Shown here piece after piece: positions 1-8,702 of a stretch of 64,000 nucleotides of DNA; within the stretch, counting starts at the first letter, position 1, and every line of letters starts with the position of its first letter. The notes beneath the pieces are model-generated. The model saw only the letters and a list, made by a program, of their open reading frames with translations, made no database searches and was not told the origin of the DNA. The DNA is from Chimaeribacter arupi (GTDB lineage Bacteria; Pseudomonadota; Gammaproteobacteria; Enterobacterales; Enterobacteriaceae). A program made the position numbers and the translations under genes. Where the stretch lies: assembly GCF_002858805.1 (NCBI RefSeq), contig NZ_PJZI01000027.1, positions 1 through 64,000 on the forward strand, written 5' to 3'.

Positions 1-222
1 AGCGGGCATGGATGCCCGCGAGAGCCGCCCATGACAGGGACTGTCATTAGCGGCGGCCCGGAAGCCCGGAGGCGGAGCGAGGGGACACGCGGGAGCGTGC
101 AATGATTCAGCCGGGGCACCAAAAGCGCGCGGGTGCAGGGCCGGCGCGCCGGCAGGCCCTGCTCGGTTGAGGCTTGGGAGCTCAGGTAGACAACGAGACA
201 TAAACAACCGAAACATGCCACT
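1..222 (-). repeat. Copy A of a multi-hairpin dispersed repeat, cut by window edge
   Basis: Read on the minus strand, this segment matches 15751-15978 of the plus strand, so the two copies are inverted relative to each other. It contains successive hairpins: arms 135-141/156-162 (identical in both copies), 86-90/95-99, 31-37/41-47 and 2-9/12-19. The last three sit at the same places as hairpins in copy B but have different stem sequences that still pair. The linkers between hairpins are well conserved. No reading frame is shared. Copy A continues left of the window. It could be a structured RNA or a DNA-level mobile repeat; the family was not recognised. Confidence 0.75.
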
Positions 223-265
223 ACACCGATTAAAAGCCCTACCGCGGGTGCCGGGCGAACGCCCC

Positions 266-976
266 CTACTTCCTATAAGGCATTGCCGCCGCCAGCGGCG
301 ACTCCTCGTTATTCGCCGCCTCTTGCTGCAGGCGACGAACATGCTCCACCAGCCCCCGCAGGCACTCATCCTGCATGTTGTGCTTCTGTAACTCCTGCTC
401 CAGCGCGAACAGATACTGGGCATTGGTACCGAGCGGGCCGCGGGCGCGGGCGATAAGCGGGGCGATCACCTGATACCGCGTATCAGCTTCAAACAGCGGG
501 TGCGCGGCGTCCATCACAAACACCAGCGCCGTCACGGTGCTGCCGTCACATAAGGTCAGCTCACACCAGGTCGGCACGTAGCAACCGGTGATCATCTCAC
601 GCTTCCACAACAGCTCCAGCTCCTCTTCGAGCTTCTCTTCCGGCAGGCGGAACGCCAGGCCGGTGGTGCTGCCGCCCTCTTTCAGCGCCAGCATCCGCCC
701 CGGCTGCGCCGCCGTGCCGCGACCGGCCGTCAGCCGCAGGCAGAACGCACGGTGCCAGCCGTGCAACGTCGCCGGGCGCACCTCTTCCGCGTCAAAAATC
801 GGGTTCCACATCAGCGAACCATAACCGAAAATCCAGACCGGGCTGTTGTCCGGACGGCGGGAGAGCGTACATTGCAGCGAGGCCCGGCGCTGTTCCGGGG
901 AGAGCAGCAAGGTCTCCTCTATGGTTCCGAAAGCGGTTTTGCAATCTGCCTTAAGCAGAAAATCTCGCGTTAACAC
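266..976 (-). CDS. chaC: Glutathione-specific gamma-glutamylcyclotransferase ChaC
   Basis: A 236-aa cytosolic enzyme of the ChaC/GCG family, which cleaves glutathione to 5-oxoproline and Cys-Gly. The nucleotide-free substrate loop FGYGSLMWNP lies at residues 50-59, and the candidate catalytic Glu is E127 in LWKREM. The segments RAFCLRLTAGRGT and GPLGTNAQYL match the E. coli protein closely, and length agrees with it. The start is GTG at 976, chosen because LTRDFLLKADCKTAFG aligns with the E. coli N-terminus; GGAGGG lies about 10 nt upstream. It lies 368 bp downstream of chaB on the same strand, the E. coli order but with a wider gap. The C-terminal tail diverges from E. coli. Confidence 0.93.
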   Translation of the reverse strand: MLTRDFLLKADCKTAFGTIEETLLLSPEQRRASLQCTLSRRPDNSPVWIFGYGSLMWNPIFDAEEVRPATLHGWHRAFCLRLTAGRGTAAQPGRMLALKEGGSTTGLAFRLPEEKLEEELELLWKREMITGCYVPTWCELTLCDGSTVTALVFVMDAAHPLFEADTRYQVIAPLIARARGPLGTNAQYLFALEQELQKHNMQDECLRGLVEHVRRLQQEAANNEESPLAAAMPYRK

Positions 977-1344
977 CTGTGGCTGCCCTCCTGTTGAAAC
1001 TGACCCGCTCTGGAACGTCTTGCATTACATAACCTGATGCATTTATCAGGCCGGAAAGGGAAAGCAACGTGGTGCCTCACCCTAACCTGCTCATTCTGTT
1101 TATAACATCGGCCCGATTAGGATAAACCTTATTCGTTTCTTCTCAGGTGATCAAGATTGCGCCGGATCACAAAATGCCATTCCATGACAATTTGCGTGTC
1201 ATTCTGTGAATTTTTAGCCTGAAACCGCGCTGGAACCGCTCCCAGTGCATAAGCATAGGCGGAGAAAGTCTAAGTCAGCCGGGAAATGCAGCAGGGCCAC
1301 CTTAACGGTGGCCCTGTTCAGCAACGGCGGGAACAGCAGAGCAA
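977..1344. other. chaB-chaC intergenic region
   Basis: No convincing gene. The half nearest chaC is AT-richer and has a TATAAA-like hexamer for the minus strand at 1099-1104, so chaC may have its own promoter; no good -35 partner was found. The half nearest chaB holds the hairpin listed at 1292-1316. Confidence 0.4.
1292..1316 (-). terminator. Hairpin downstream of chaB
   Basis: A perfect 10-bp stem, CAGGGCCACC with GGTGGCCCTG, around a 5-nt loop, 29 bp past the chaB stop. The sequence following on the minus strand is not a clean T-run, so it may attenuate or protect the 3' end rather than act as a strong Rho-independent terminator. Confidence 0.5.
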
Positions 1345-1581
1345 TTAATGCTTTTTCTTCGGGTGCCAGTGGTCATCATCGCCTTTCTGGTAATCATGTT
1401 TCACGGCTGACCACGCTACTTTGTGCGCCGTCTCTTCGCGGCTGTCATCACCGCGGCGATCTTCTTTGTCTTTATACTCGTCCCAGGCGCTGTTGAACGC
1501 TTCTTTATAGATATCCTGCGCGTGGGGCGGCAGCACATTGCGTACGTTGTCTGGCAGGTCAGTGCGGGATTTATACGGCAT
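1345..1581 (-). CDS. chaB: ChaB family protein (putative cation transport regulator)
   Basis: A 78-aa small soluble protein nearly identical to E. coli ChaB through most of its length: MPYKSRTDLPDNVRNVLP, AQDIYKEAFNSAWDEYKDKE and REETAHKVAWSAVKH are diagnostic. The family is proposed to modulate the ChaA antiporter, but its biochemical role is not settled. The tail is charged and His/Lys-rich (DDDHWHPKKKH). The ATG at 1581 is preceded by AGGAGG at good spacing. It diverges from chaA across a 446-bp regulatory region, as in E. coli. Confidence 0.95.
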   Translation of the reverse strand: MPYKSRTDLPDNVRNVLPPHAQDIYKEAFNSAWDEYKDKEDRRGDDSREETAHKVAWSAVKHDYQKGDDDHWHPKKKH

Positions 1582-2027
1582 GTTTTCCTCCTGAAGTCAC
1601 GGTCAGCACATGGCGGCCCCGTTCAGGGCCGCGGTTTTCTGTAAGTGTAGAACATCAGGCGCCCCCTGCCCTTTGCCGCCGCGGTTTACGCGCCTTTCAG
1701 TACACTGAAAACAACTGCCCTCACTTCCTCACCAAAAGCAGCCTCATCTTTTTTACAGATTGATTTATAAAAGGATTACCTCAACCCTACTTTACAATAG
1801 AAGGCGGTTATTTCGCTTTTATTTAATGTTTGTTTAGCTTTGGGTCAGTCAGAGGTGGTAAACCTCCCCAGGGCGGTAAAAGTACGTAAATTTCGCCCGC
1901 CGCGCCCGCTAATTTGTTACGGTGCCTGCGTTTTTGCCTGCCGCGACTATACTTAGCGCCACCGGGGGGTGTTGACCTGGTGCGCCTTTCTGCCTTTATG
2001 CCACGCTGAATAAGGAGCCTCAGAACC
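1582..2027. other. chaB/chaA divergent regulatory region
   Basis: A 446-bp region with promoters expected in both directions. An AT-rich stretch around 1735-1840 is the likely promoter zone. Close to chaA there is an imperfect hairpin at about 1958-1986 (GCGCCACC pairing with GGTGCGC with one bulge), in what would be the chaA leader. No yybP-ykoY-type riboswitch core was found by eye. Confidence 0.35.
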
Positions 2028-3128
2028 ATGACTTCGCCTGCTGCCCCGGTTCGGGCCAAAACCCGCCACAGTGAATATTCCCTGTTGTTACCGATCCTCG
2101 CCCTGGCCGTGCTGACGTTGTGGGGCAACGTCTCCAGCCTGCCCGCGCTGGCGGGCATTAACCTGCTGGCACTGGTCGGCATCCTGGCCAGCGCCTTCAG
2201 CGTGGTACGCCATGCGGACGTGCTGGCGCACCGGCTGGGTGAACCTTACGGCTCGCTGATCCTCAGCCTTTCGGTGGTGATCCTGGAAGTGAGTTTGATC
2301 TCCGCCCTGATGGCCACCGGTGATGCCGCCCCGGCGCTGATGCGCGATACGCTGTTTTCCATCCTGATGATCGTCTCAAGCGGGCTGGTGGGGGTGTCAC
2401 TGTTGCTGGGCGGCCGTAAATTTGCCACCCAGTACGTTAACCTCGCCGGCATCAAACAGTACCTGATGGCGATTTTCCCGCTGGCGGTGATTGTGCTGGT
2501 GCTGCCCGCGGCCCTGCCCGGCGGCAACTTCTCTACCCCGCAGGCGCTGCTGGTGGCCGCAATTTCGGCGGCGATGTATGGCGTGTTTCTGTTGATCCAG
2601 ACCAAAACCCACCAGAGCCTGTTTGTGTATGAGCATGAGGATGAGGGCGATGACCCGCACCACGGCAAACCCTCTGCCCACAGCAGCCTGTGGCACGGCA
2701 TGTGGCTGGTGGTGCACCTGGTGGCGGTGATTGCCGTCACCAAGTTCAACGCCACGCCGCTGGAGAGCCTGCTGGATATTTTGGATGCCCCGGCACAGTT
2801 TACCGGCTTCCTGGTGGCGCTGCTGATCCTCTCGCCGGAAGGGTTGGGCGCGCTGCGGGCGGTGCTCAATAACCAGGTACAGCGGGCGATGAACCTCTTC
2901 TTCGGCTCGGTGCTGGCGACCATCTCCCTGACGGTGCCGGCGGTGACGATTATCGCCACCCTCACCGGCCAGCAACTGATTTTCGGGCTGGAGCCGCCGC
3001 ACATCGTGGTGATGCTGGCGGTGCTGATGCTCTGCCAGATCTCGTTTTCCACCGGCCGCACCAATGTGCTGAACGGCACCGCCCACCTGGCGCTGTTCTT
3101 CGCCTACCTGATGATCATTATGCAGTGA
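2028..3128 (+). CDS. chaA: Sodium-potassium/proton and calcium/proton antiporter ChaA
   Basis: A 366-aa inner-membrane cation/proton antiporter of the CaCA superfamily, exporting Ca2+, Na+ or K+ in exchange for protons. About eleven hydrophobic segments are visible, arranged as two homologous halves. Each half carries the family's acidic motif: SVVILEVSLISALMATGD in the first, LLILSPEGLGALRAVLNNQV in the second. An acidic and His-rich cytoplasmic loop (HEDEGDDPHHGK, about residues 203-216) separates the halves and may sense ions. The ATG at 2028 follows AAGGAG. Length equals that of E. coli ChaA. It ends at a bidirectional terminator shared with phoH. Confidence 0.94.
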   Translation: MTSPAAPVRAKTRHSEYSLLLPILALAVLTLWGNVSSLPALAGINLLALVGILASAFSVVRHADVLAHRLGEPYGSLILSLSVVILEVSLISALMATGDAAPALMRDTLFSILMIVSSGLVGVSLLLGGRKFATQYVNLAGIKQYLMAIFPLAVIVLVLPAALPGGNFSTPQALLVAAISAAMYGVFLLIQTKTHQSLFVYEHEDEGDDPHHGKPSAHSSLWHGMWLVVHLVAVIAVTKFNATPLESLLDILDAPAQFTGFLVALLILSPEGLGALRAVLNNQVQRAMNLFFGSVLATISLTVPAVTIIATLTGQQLIFGLEPPHIVVMLAVLMLCQISFSTGRTNVLNGTAHLALFFAYLMIIMQ

Positions 3129-3134
3129 CGCAAA

Positions 3135-3158
3135 AAAGGCCGCAGGATGCGGCCTTTT
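3135..3158. terminator. Bidirectional terminator between chaA and phoH
   Basis: AAAAGGCCGC, a short loop, then GCGGCCTTTT. The A-run and T-run on the two sides let it serve both convergent genes. Confidence 0.85.
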
Positions 3159-3203
3159 GCAGGATCTGTTCAGGTTACGGCCGGGCGGCCCGGCCGACAG
3201 GGG

Positions 3204-3992
3204 TCAATAGTAGGCGTTCAGCGTGCGCTGGCAGAGTGCCGAGCGGACGCAGTCCTCTTTGGTGAAGCGGATAATCCCAATCATCTCATCCTCTTCGAAG
3301 CGCTCCAGCGCATCACTCAGCCCCGATTTCACACCGCGGGGCAAGTCACACTGGGTCACGTCGCCGTTGACAATCACGGTGACGTTTTCACCCAGACGCG
3401 TCAGGAACATCTTCATCTGGCTGGCGGTGACGTTCTGCGCTTCATCCAGAATCACCACCGCATTCTCAAAGGTGCGCCCGCGCATGTAGGCAAACGGGGC
3501 GATCTCCACCTTGCCAATCTCCGGCCGCAGGCAATACTGCATAAACGACGAGCCGAGGCGGCGCAGCAGGATGTCATACACCGGCCGGAAATAAGGGGCG
3601 AATTTCTCTGAGATATCACCGGGCAGGAAACCGAGATCTTCGTCGGCCTGCAATACCGGGCGGGTGACGATGATCCGATCGACTTCTTTATGAATCAGTG
3701 CTTCGGCGGCCTTGGCCGCGCTGATAAAGGTTTTCCCACAGCCCGCCTCGCCGGTGGCGAAGATCAATTGCTTGGTCTCAATGGCGGATAAGTACTGTCC
3801 CTGCGCTTCCGAGCGGGCTTCTATAGCAGAGGTGTCGCGGCTGTCTCGCGCCATGCCGATGGATTCCACCCCGCCCATCTGGACCAGGGAGGTCACCGAT
3901 TCTTCCTCACGCTGCCGGTGGCTGCGTGCATCACGGCGGATAACGCGTTTTGCTTCACGACGCGCTTTAATCACTGCTTTCTGTCTTCCCAT
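3204..3992 (-). CDS. phoH: PhoH family ATPase
   Basis: A 262-aa cytosolic P-loop ATPase related to the N-terminal half of superfamily I helicases; in E. coli phoH belongs to the phosphate-starvation regulon. Walker A is GEAGCGKT at residues 81-88 and Walker B is AVVILDEAQN near 173-182. NGDVTQCDLP and SGLSDALERF are typical PhoH motifs. The first 35 residues are very basic. The ATG at 3992 has AAGGTG upstream; this is the short form common in enterobacteria, without the N-terminal extension annotated in K-12. It lies downstream of efeB on the same strand, as in E. coli. No Pho box was convincingly seen by eye. Confidence 0.93.
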   Translation of the reverse strand: MGRQKAVIKARREAKRVIRRDARSHRQREEESVTSLVQMGGVESIGMARDSRDTSAIEARSEAQGQYLSAIETKQLIFATGEAGCGKTFISAAKAAEALIHKEVDRIIVTRPVLQADEDLGFLPGDISEKFAPYFRPVYDILLRRLGSSFMQYCLRPEIGKVEIAPFAYMRGRTFENAVVILDEAQNVTASQMKMFLTRLGENVTVIVNGDVTQCDLPRGVKSGLSDALERFEEDEMIGIIRFTKEDCVRSALCQRTLNAYY

Positions 3993-4599
3993 AGTGGCAC
4001 CTTACAGTTTGTTTCACCTAGCGTCGCGGCCGGTAGTACCGCAGACGACGACTCAGATAACAGGTTTCACATACAGATGAGGTTGGTCCCCTTTAAGACC
4101 GCATTGGTCAATGAAATGGTGCGTCCGACGTCCGCCTGCCGGGCATGAAGGCCCTGAAGGCGTGGCATTGCACCATGAAGAGAGGTTGCCCTGACGGAGA
4201 TCCCCGGCAGACAACGTTTTCATGCACTGATATGACAAAGGGGTTAAACGGGTTGATAGGAGATGAAGGGTGCCGAAAATTGCGGTGGCGAGGGGGCTGC
4301 CCTCGTGACGACGAGTGAAAGAGTGAATGCCTGAACGGTTACCTAACAGCCCAATCATGGACTCTCGCATCAGCGCTCCTCGCAGTGAATGTCGGCATCG
4401 CTGCCGTACACCGGTTTCGGTTCACTGCCGCAATCGGGCCGGCAGTTACTCTGAGTATAATGACTCTTTATTCATTAGTGTTACAGTTGTGTAAATATTT
4501 ATGATAAGGCCGATTAAGTGGTGCTTTTTTGACCTTTCGAATCAGCCGGCTGCGTCGGCGCAGGATTTACCCGTCACGTTGCCGATAAGAAGAATGCAT
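3993..4599. other. efeB-phoH intergenic region
   Basis: About 600 bp without a convincing gene. An open frame at 4053-4370 on the minus strand lacks a family resemblance and a good ribosome site and is not called. AT-rich DNA at 4440-4540 is the likely phoH promoter zone, which would give a 5' leader of over 400 nt. That length leaves room for regulation or a small RNA, but no specific element was identified. Confidence 0.35.
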
Positions 4600-4628
4600 A
4601 AAGCAGGCCACCCAAAGGGGCCTGCTTT
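4600..4628 (-). terminator. Terminator-like hairpin after efeB
   Basis: AAAGCAGGCC pairs perfectly with GGCCTGCTTT across a short loop, 35 bp beyond the efeB stop codon. The downstream minus-strand sequence is moderately T-rich. Confidence 0.65.
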
Positions 4629-4662
4629 GCTTATGGATAGATAAGAAGCACAGCAGGCAGGA

Positions 4663-5970
4663 TCAGGCCTCCAGCAGCGCCTGCGCCAGCATCTGCCCCG
4701 GTGCCACACCGGGCAACGCAAAGAAGTACCCCCCGCCAACCGGGCGGATGTATTCTTCAAGCGCCTCCCCATTCAGGCGCTTTTGCACCGTCAGGAAGCC
4801 CTTTTCCAGGTCATGCTGGTAACAGACAAACAGCAGGCCCATCTCCAGCTGGCCGGAATTGGAGACCCCCTGTGAATAGCTGTAACCGCGGCGCAACATC
4901 AGGTTGGCGGCCGTCTCCGGGGTGCGCGGGTTCGCCAGCCGGATATGCGCATCCAGCGGGATCACCTTGCCTTCCGGGTCAGCCGCGTAATCCGGCACAT
5001 CCTGTTCATGCTGCATCCCGAGCGGCGCACCGCTCAGTTTCTCGCGGCCGAAAATGGTCTGCTGCTCCTGCAACGGGGTGCGATCCCAGAACTCCACATG
5101 GAAACGGATAATACGCACCGCCTGGTAGCTGCCGCCCACCGCCCAGGCCGGCTCCCCCTGGTCAGCCGTCACCCAGACAGTCTGATCCATCAGCGTGCTG
5201 TTTTGGGTGTCCGGGTTGGCGGTGCCGTCCTTAAAGCCCAGCAGGTTGATCGGCGTCTCTTTGCCGCGGCTGCGCGCCGCATGGGACGAGATAAACCCTT
5301 CGCGCCGCCAGCGCACGCTGAGCAGATCCGGCGTGTGCTTAATGATGTCACGCAACGCGTGGATCACCGTGTCATTATTGTTGGCGCAAATCTGCAACAG
5401 CAGATCGCCGTGGCACTGGGCTGCGTCCAGCGAGTCATTCGGGAAGCGCGTCATGCGTTGCAGGCGCAGCGGCTTCTGCGCCGCCAGCCCGAAACGTTCA
5501 TCAAACAGCGCATTGCCGAGCGACACGGTGATTGTCAGGTTGTCCGGGTAGATCTGCGCGCCCATCACGCCGGAATCCAGCGGCGGCAACCGCGGGTCCA
5601 CCGCGGGGGCCTCCCCGCCCTGGGTCAGGAATGCGATGCGCGCCGTCAGCAGCGCAAACAACCGCCGTAGCCCCGCCTTATCGGCGGCCAGCACGTCGAA
5701 CGCCACCAGCATCATTGACGCCTGTTGCGGCGTCAGGATACCGGCCTGGTGCGGGCCGTGGAATGGCTGGCGCGTCCAGCGGTCATCCGGTGACAGGGTA
5801 CCGGGTGCCGACACCGGCTTTTGGGCCGGTACGGCATCAGCCTGCGCTGTACGGCCCAGCGCCAGCGCCCCGCCCGCTGCGCCCATGCCCAGCAGCAAAC
5901 GGCGGCGGGAGAGTGATGCCGCGCCCTGTGCACCGAACGGGCAGCCGCCGGAAGAAGTCGGTTTGCTCAC
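4663..5970 (-). CDS. efeB: Deferrochelatase/heme peroxidase EfeB (DyP type)
   Basis: A periplasmic dye-decolourising peroxidase of the EfeUOB iron uptake system; it uses heme and is thought to help oxidise or release iron. A twin-arginine signal, [18 protein letters not shown], lies about 20 residues from the start, so it exports folded via Tat. The DyP motif [12 protein letters not shown] and the heme-proximal region [12 protein letters not shown] are both present. The start is uncertain. GTG at 5970 (435 aa) lies just after the efeO stop and is preferred; an in-frame GTG at 5997 would overlap efeO by 23 nt. Third gene of the operon. Confidence 0.92.
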   Translation of the reverse strand: MSKPTSSGGCPFGAQGAASLSRRRLLLGMGAAGGALALGRTAQADAVPAQKPVSAPGTLSPDDRWTRQPFHGPHQAGILTPQQASMMLVAFDVLAADKAGLRRLFALLTARIAFLTQGGEAPAVDPRLPPLDSGVMGAQIYPDNLTITVSLGNALFDERFGLAAQKPLRLQRMTRFPNDSLDAAQCHGDLLLQICANNNDTVIHALRDIIKHTPDLLSVRWRREGFISSHAARSRGKETPINLLGFKDGTANPDTQNSTLMDQTVWVTADQGEPAWAVGGSYQAVRIIRFHVEFWDRTPLQEQQTIFGREKLSGAPLGMQHEQDVPDYAADPEGKVIPLDAHIRLANPRTPETAANLMLRRGYSYSQGVSNSGQLEMGLLFVCYQHDLEKGFLTVQKRLNGEALEEYIRPVGGGYFFALPGVAPGQMLAQALLEA

Positions 5971-5974
5971 GATC

Positions 5975-7114
5975 TTAGTCCAGCCCCAGCACACCACGCA
6001 GCGTGGCGAGATCTTCCGCCAGCGCGGTGATCGGCCCCTTCATGGCGTTACGGTCAGCGGTGGTGAGTTTGTCATAGGATTCAAAGCCCTGGGTGGTGCG
6101 GTATTTCGCCAGCAGGCCGTCCACCTTGCTGAAGTTGCCGTCAATCTGCGCCAGCCGGGCTGGGTCGGTTTTCTGCAACAGCGGCCGCAGCAGGGTCACA
6201 ATTTTCTGTGCGCCGTCAACGTTGGCCTGGAAATCCCACAAATCCGTGCGGCTGTAGCGATCTTCTTCGCCGCTGATTTTGCTGGCTGCCACTTCCTCGA
6301 TTAACCCGGCCGCGCCGCCGACGACTTTATTTGGCGGGAAGGTGAGATCGTTGATGCGTGATTGCAGCGCCAGGGTATCTTTCAGCAGACGATCGGCAAA
6401 GGGTGCGCCGCCTTCGGTGGTGCTGTCACCAAACAAGATCTTCTCCAGACGGTGGAAACCGGTAAAGGCCGGGTCGGCGGCTTTCTGCTCGAAATCGTCT
6501 TCGCGCGCGTCGATGCTGCCGTCCAGGTCAGAAAACAGCTCGGCAATCGGCTCGATGCGCTCATAGTGGCTGCGTGCCGGGGCATACAGCGCCCGTGCGG
6601 CGGCCAGGTCGCCGCGTTTTACGGCGTCGGTGAAGGCCTGGGTCTGGATGACCAGCTGGCTCACCTCGCTCATCACATAGACTTTATACTCCGCAATCGG
6701 CCCGACCAGCGCCAGCGCGTCTGGTTTGGCCGCTGCCTGCGCCCCGGCAGCCGTGACGATAAGTTTGCCTTTCGGGTTGCTCAGCAGGCCGCAGGTCATG
6801 TCATACTCGCCCGGCTCCAGGGTCGCCGTCATCTTCTGGGTGAAGCCCGGCGCGATGTTTTCGCGCTCCTCCACCACCATCACCCCTTTCAGGATCTCCC
6901 ACTCCAGCCCTTTCTGGCTGTCGTTGCGCACCACAAAACGGGTTTTACCCGCCGGTACGGTGAGCTGCATCGGCTCACACTGGGTGTCATTGACCGTCAC
7001 ATTGACCTGGCGCACCTCGTCCGCCTGTGCGGACGCGCCCAGGAAACAGGCCGGGATTGCCAGCAGGGTAAGGTGCAGCGCACGGCGGCGCATAAAACGG
7101 GATAACATAGGCAT
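5975..7114 (-). CDS. efeO: Periplasmic iron-binding component EfeO
   Basis: A 379-aa periplasmic protein of the Fe2+ transporter EfeUOB. A Sec signal peptide covers about residues 1-31 (ends ASAQA-DE). It is followed by a cupredoxin-like domain (about 32-122, with [17 protein letters not shown] and YDMTCGLLS). The C-terminal M75/imelysin-type domain carries the metal-binding HxxE motif as [10 protein letters not shown]. This two-domain form is the one found in E. coli. ATG at 7114 is used; ATGs at 7108 and 7093 are also possible. Its 5' end lies about 50 bp below efeU. Confidence 0.94.
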   Translation of the reverse strand: MPMLSRFMRRRALHLTLLAIPACFLGASAQADEVRQVNVTVNDTQCEPMQLTVPAGKTRFVVRNDSQKGLEWEILKGVMVVEERENIAPGFTQKMTATLEPGEYDMTCGLLSNPKGKLIVTAAGAQAAAKPDALALVGPIAEYKVYVMSEVSQLVIQTQAFTDAVKRGDLAAARALYAPARSHYERIEPIAELFSDLDGSIDAREDDFEQKAADPAFTGFHRLEKILFGDSTTEGGAPFADRLLKDTLALQSRINDLTFPPNKVVGGAAGLIEEVAASKISGEEDRYSRTDLWDFQANVDGAQKIVTLLRPLLQKTDPARLAQIDGNFSKVDGLLAKYRTTQGFESYDKLTTADRNAMKGPITALAEDLATLRGVLGLD

Positions 7115-7162
7115 AACGGTGAATACTCCCTGACCAGAATAGAAAATTAACGGATGTTTTAA

Positions 7163-8011
7163 TTAACGGACGCTTTTTTGCCCGGCAGACGGGGCCGCCG
7201 GGACGTGATGGGTAGGCAGGAAAAACAGGATCAGCGCCGGGATCAGATAGGCGAAATAAACCGTGACCTCGCTGACGGTCGGCGCTTCCTGATAGCCGAA
7301 CACCCCTTCCAGCAATGTGCCGGTCAGCGAGTGCGTGGAAAGCACCGCGCTGAAATCAAAGGCCACACGCTGGAAACTGTTCCACAGCCCGGCCTCATGG
7401 AAAGCCCGGATCGCCCCGGCTGCCAGGCCGGCGGCCACCAGCAGGATGAACAGGCTGCTCCACATAAAAAAGCGCGCCAGATTCAGCCTGACGCCGCCCC
7501 AATAAATCAGGCCGCCCAGCACGATGGCGCACCCCAGCCCCAGCAGCGCACCGATAGGCGCCGCGATGCCGACATCCTGCTGGAACGCTGCCAGCAGGAA
7601 AAACACCGATTCCAGCCCCTCACGCGCCACGGCGAAGAACACCATCGCCACCAGCGCCCATGCCTGCCCGCTCTGATGCCGGTTCAGCGCCTGGTCGACA
7701 GCCTGCTCCAGCTGCACTTTGACGGAGCGTGACACCTTACGCATCCAGAACACCATGTAAGTCAGGATGCAGACCGCCACCACGGCCACCAGCCCTTCGA
7801 ACAGCTCCTGTTGCTTCTGCGGGAATTCACCGGTGGTTTCGTTAATCACGATACCCAGCGCCAGGCAGAGTGCCGCCGCAGCCACCACCCCGGCCCACAC
7901 GGCACCCAGCCAATGGCCGCGCCGGGTACGTTTCAGGTAACCGGCAATCAGGCTCACTATCAGCGCCGCTTCCAGCCCTTCGCGGAACATAATCAGAAAT
8001 GGTACGAACAT
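7163..8011 (-). CDS. efeU: Ferrous iron permease EfeU
   Basis: A 282-aa integral membrane permease of the Ftr1/OFeT family carrying iron across the inner membrane. The two hallmark REGLE motifs are at residues 10-14 and 130-134, each in a transmembrane helix; seven hydrophobic segments are visible. ATG at 8011 is chosen over the upstream frame start because MFVPFLIMFREGLEAAL matches the family N-terminus. The frame is intact; the orthologous gene in E. coli K-12 is broken by a frameshift. First gene of efeUOB, about 70 bp below a Fur box. Confidence 0.94.
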   Translation of the reverse strand: MFVPFLIMFREGLEAALIVSLIAGYLKRTRRGHWLGAVWAGVVAAAALCLALGIVINETTGEFPQKQQELFEGLVAVVAVCILTYMVFWMRKVSRSVKVQLEQAVDQALNRHQSGQAWALVAMVFFAVAREGLESVFFLLAAFQQDVGIAAPIGALLGLGCAIVLGGLIYWGGVRLNLARFFMWSSLFILLVAAGLAAGAIRAFHEAGLWNSFQRVAFDFSAVLSTHSLTGTLLEGVFGYQEAPTVSEVTVYFAYLIPALILFFLPTHHVPAAPSAGQKSVR

Positions 8012-8078
8012 ACCTGCTACCCCAGATAAATGGCCGGACACGGCCGGTGCGTTCTGTAAAGAAAAGTAAAATAGAAAC

Positions 8079-8097
8079 GAGAGTGATTATCATTCCA
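8079..8097 (-). promoter_or_regulatory. Fur box upstream of efeUOB
   Basis: On the minus strand the core AATGATAATCACTCTC matches the 19-bp Fur consensus at about 14 of 19 positions. It fits iron repression of efeUOB. Confidence 0.8.
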
Positions 8098-8352
8098 AAA
8101 AAAAGAAAAGCAAGAGGCGGCTATGAATAAAAATGCACAGGGCCGCCTGCCTCTTTGGAAAGCAGTTCTCACCGTTTCTGCAAGCCCCCCACATATTGAC
8201 ATCATCTCCTGGAAGTATTTCTTAACCTTTTAAATTTCAATACCTTAATCATTCACTCCCGAAACAGGTGCGCGCACAATAGCCGCGCCCCCTCTGCTGC
8301 GGCAGCGGGGTGCGGCCGGGGCGCCCTGAACAGACACGCCACCGCGCAAGGG

Positions 8353-8383
8353 TGTTGACAATCGTCAACAGGCAATTTATCTT
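8353..8383 (+). promoter_or_regulatory. Sigma-70 promoter overlapped by a palindromic operator
   Basis: TTGACA at 8355-8360 and TATCTT at 8378-8383 are separated by exactly 17 nt. The -35 box lies inside a palindrome, TGTTGAC-AATC-GTCAACA, 8353-8370. This arrangement suits repression by a dimeric regulator, possibly the HTH protein of the same unit. Confidence 0.75.
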
Positions 8384-8404
8384 ATCCACACAAACCGGAG
8401 GGCG

Positions 8405-8644
8405 ATGAGAACGCATCCTAATAAGCAGATTCAGGCAGCCATTGACTATGCGTTATCACAGGGCTGGACATTCCTTGAAGGCAGGGGTCATGCCTTTGGC
8501 AGGCTGTATTGCGGCACGCCACATCATAAGGAACACATGATGAGCATCTGGTCTACTCCTGCGGTTCCGGAGCGCCATGCGCGCCAGATCCGGCGCAAGG
8601 TTGAACGCTGTCTGCCTGCAGACGGCACGTCAGCAAATCGTTAA
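8405..8644 (+). CDS. Small HicA-like protein, possible toxin
   Basis: A 79-aa basic protein preceded by GGAGG. It resembles HicA-type double-stranded-RNA-binding-fold proteins. An N-terminal helix (PNKQIQAAIDYALSQGW) is followed by a strand-turn-strand with a His where HicA has its catalytic His (EGRGHAFGRLYC). A C-terminal basic helix (ARQIRRKVERC) ends the domain. HicA toxins cleave mRNA; whether this one does is inference from fold-level resemblance. It is co-transcribed with the HTH protein 58 bp downstream. The order toxin-like then DNA-binding protein, with no HicB-type partner, is unusual. Confidence 0.6.
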   Translation: MRTHPNKQIQAAIDYALSQGWTFLEGRGHAFGRLYCGTPHHKEHMMSIWSTPAVPERHARQIRRKVERCLPADGTSANR

Positions 8645-8690
8645 TCAAGGCGGGAAACCGCCTTTTACCACCGGGCGGGAGACCGCCTGT
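8645..8690 (+). promoter_or_regulatory. Twin hairpins between the two genes
   Basis: Two similar short hairpins lie in tandem: AGGCGG-GAAA-CCGCCT followed by TTTT, then GGCGG-GAGA-CCGCC. The first looks like a weak terminator, which would lower expression of the second gene relative to the first. Confidence 0.5.
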
Positions 8691-8702
8691 TAAGGAGCAT
8701 GA

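Larger units (their letters stand above)
8012..8404. other. efeU / HicA-like gene divergent region
   Basis: It contains the Fur box for efeU (8079-8097) and the promoter/operator of the rightward two-gene unit (8353-8383). Between them, 8100-8350 holds no convincing gene; a GC-rich imperfect palindrome lies at about 8285-8325. Confidence 0.45.

Noticed and set aside
1582-2027. A manganese-type (yybP-ykoY) riboswitch before chaA
   Set aside because: Some transporters of this type have one, but the conserved core was not found by eye.
4053-4370. A 105-codon minus-strand frame upstream of phoH
   Set aside because: No family resemblance, mixed composition, and no strong ribosome site. It is better seen as part of a long phoH leader.
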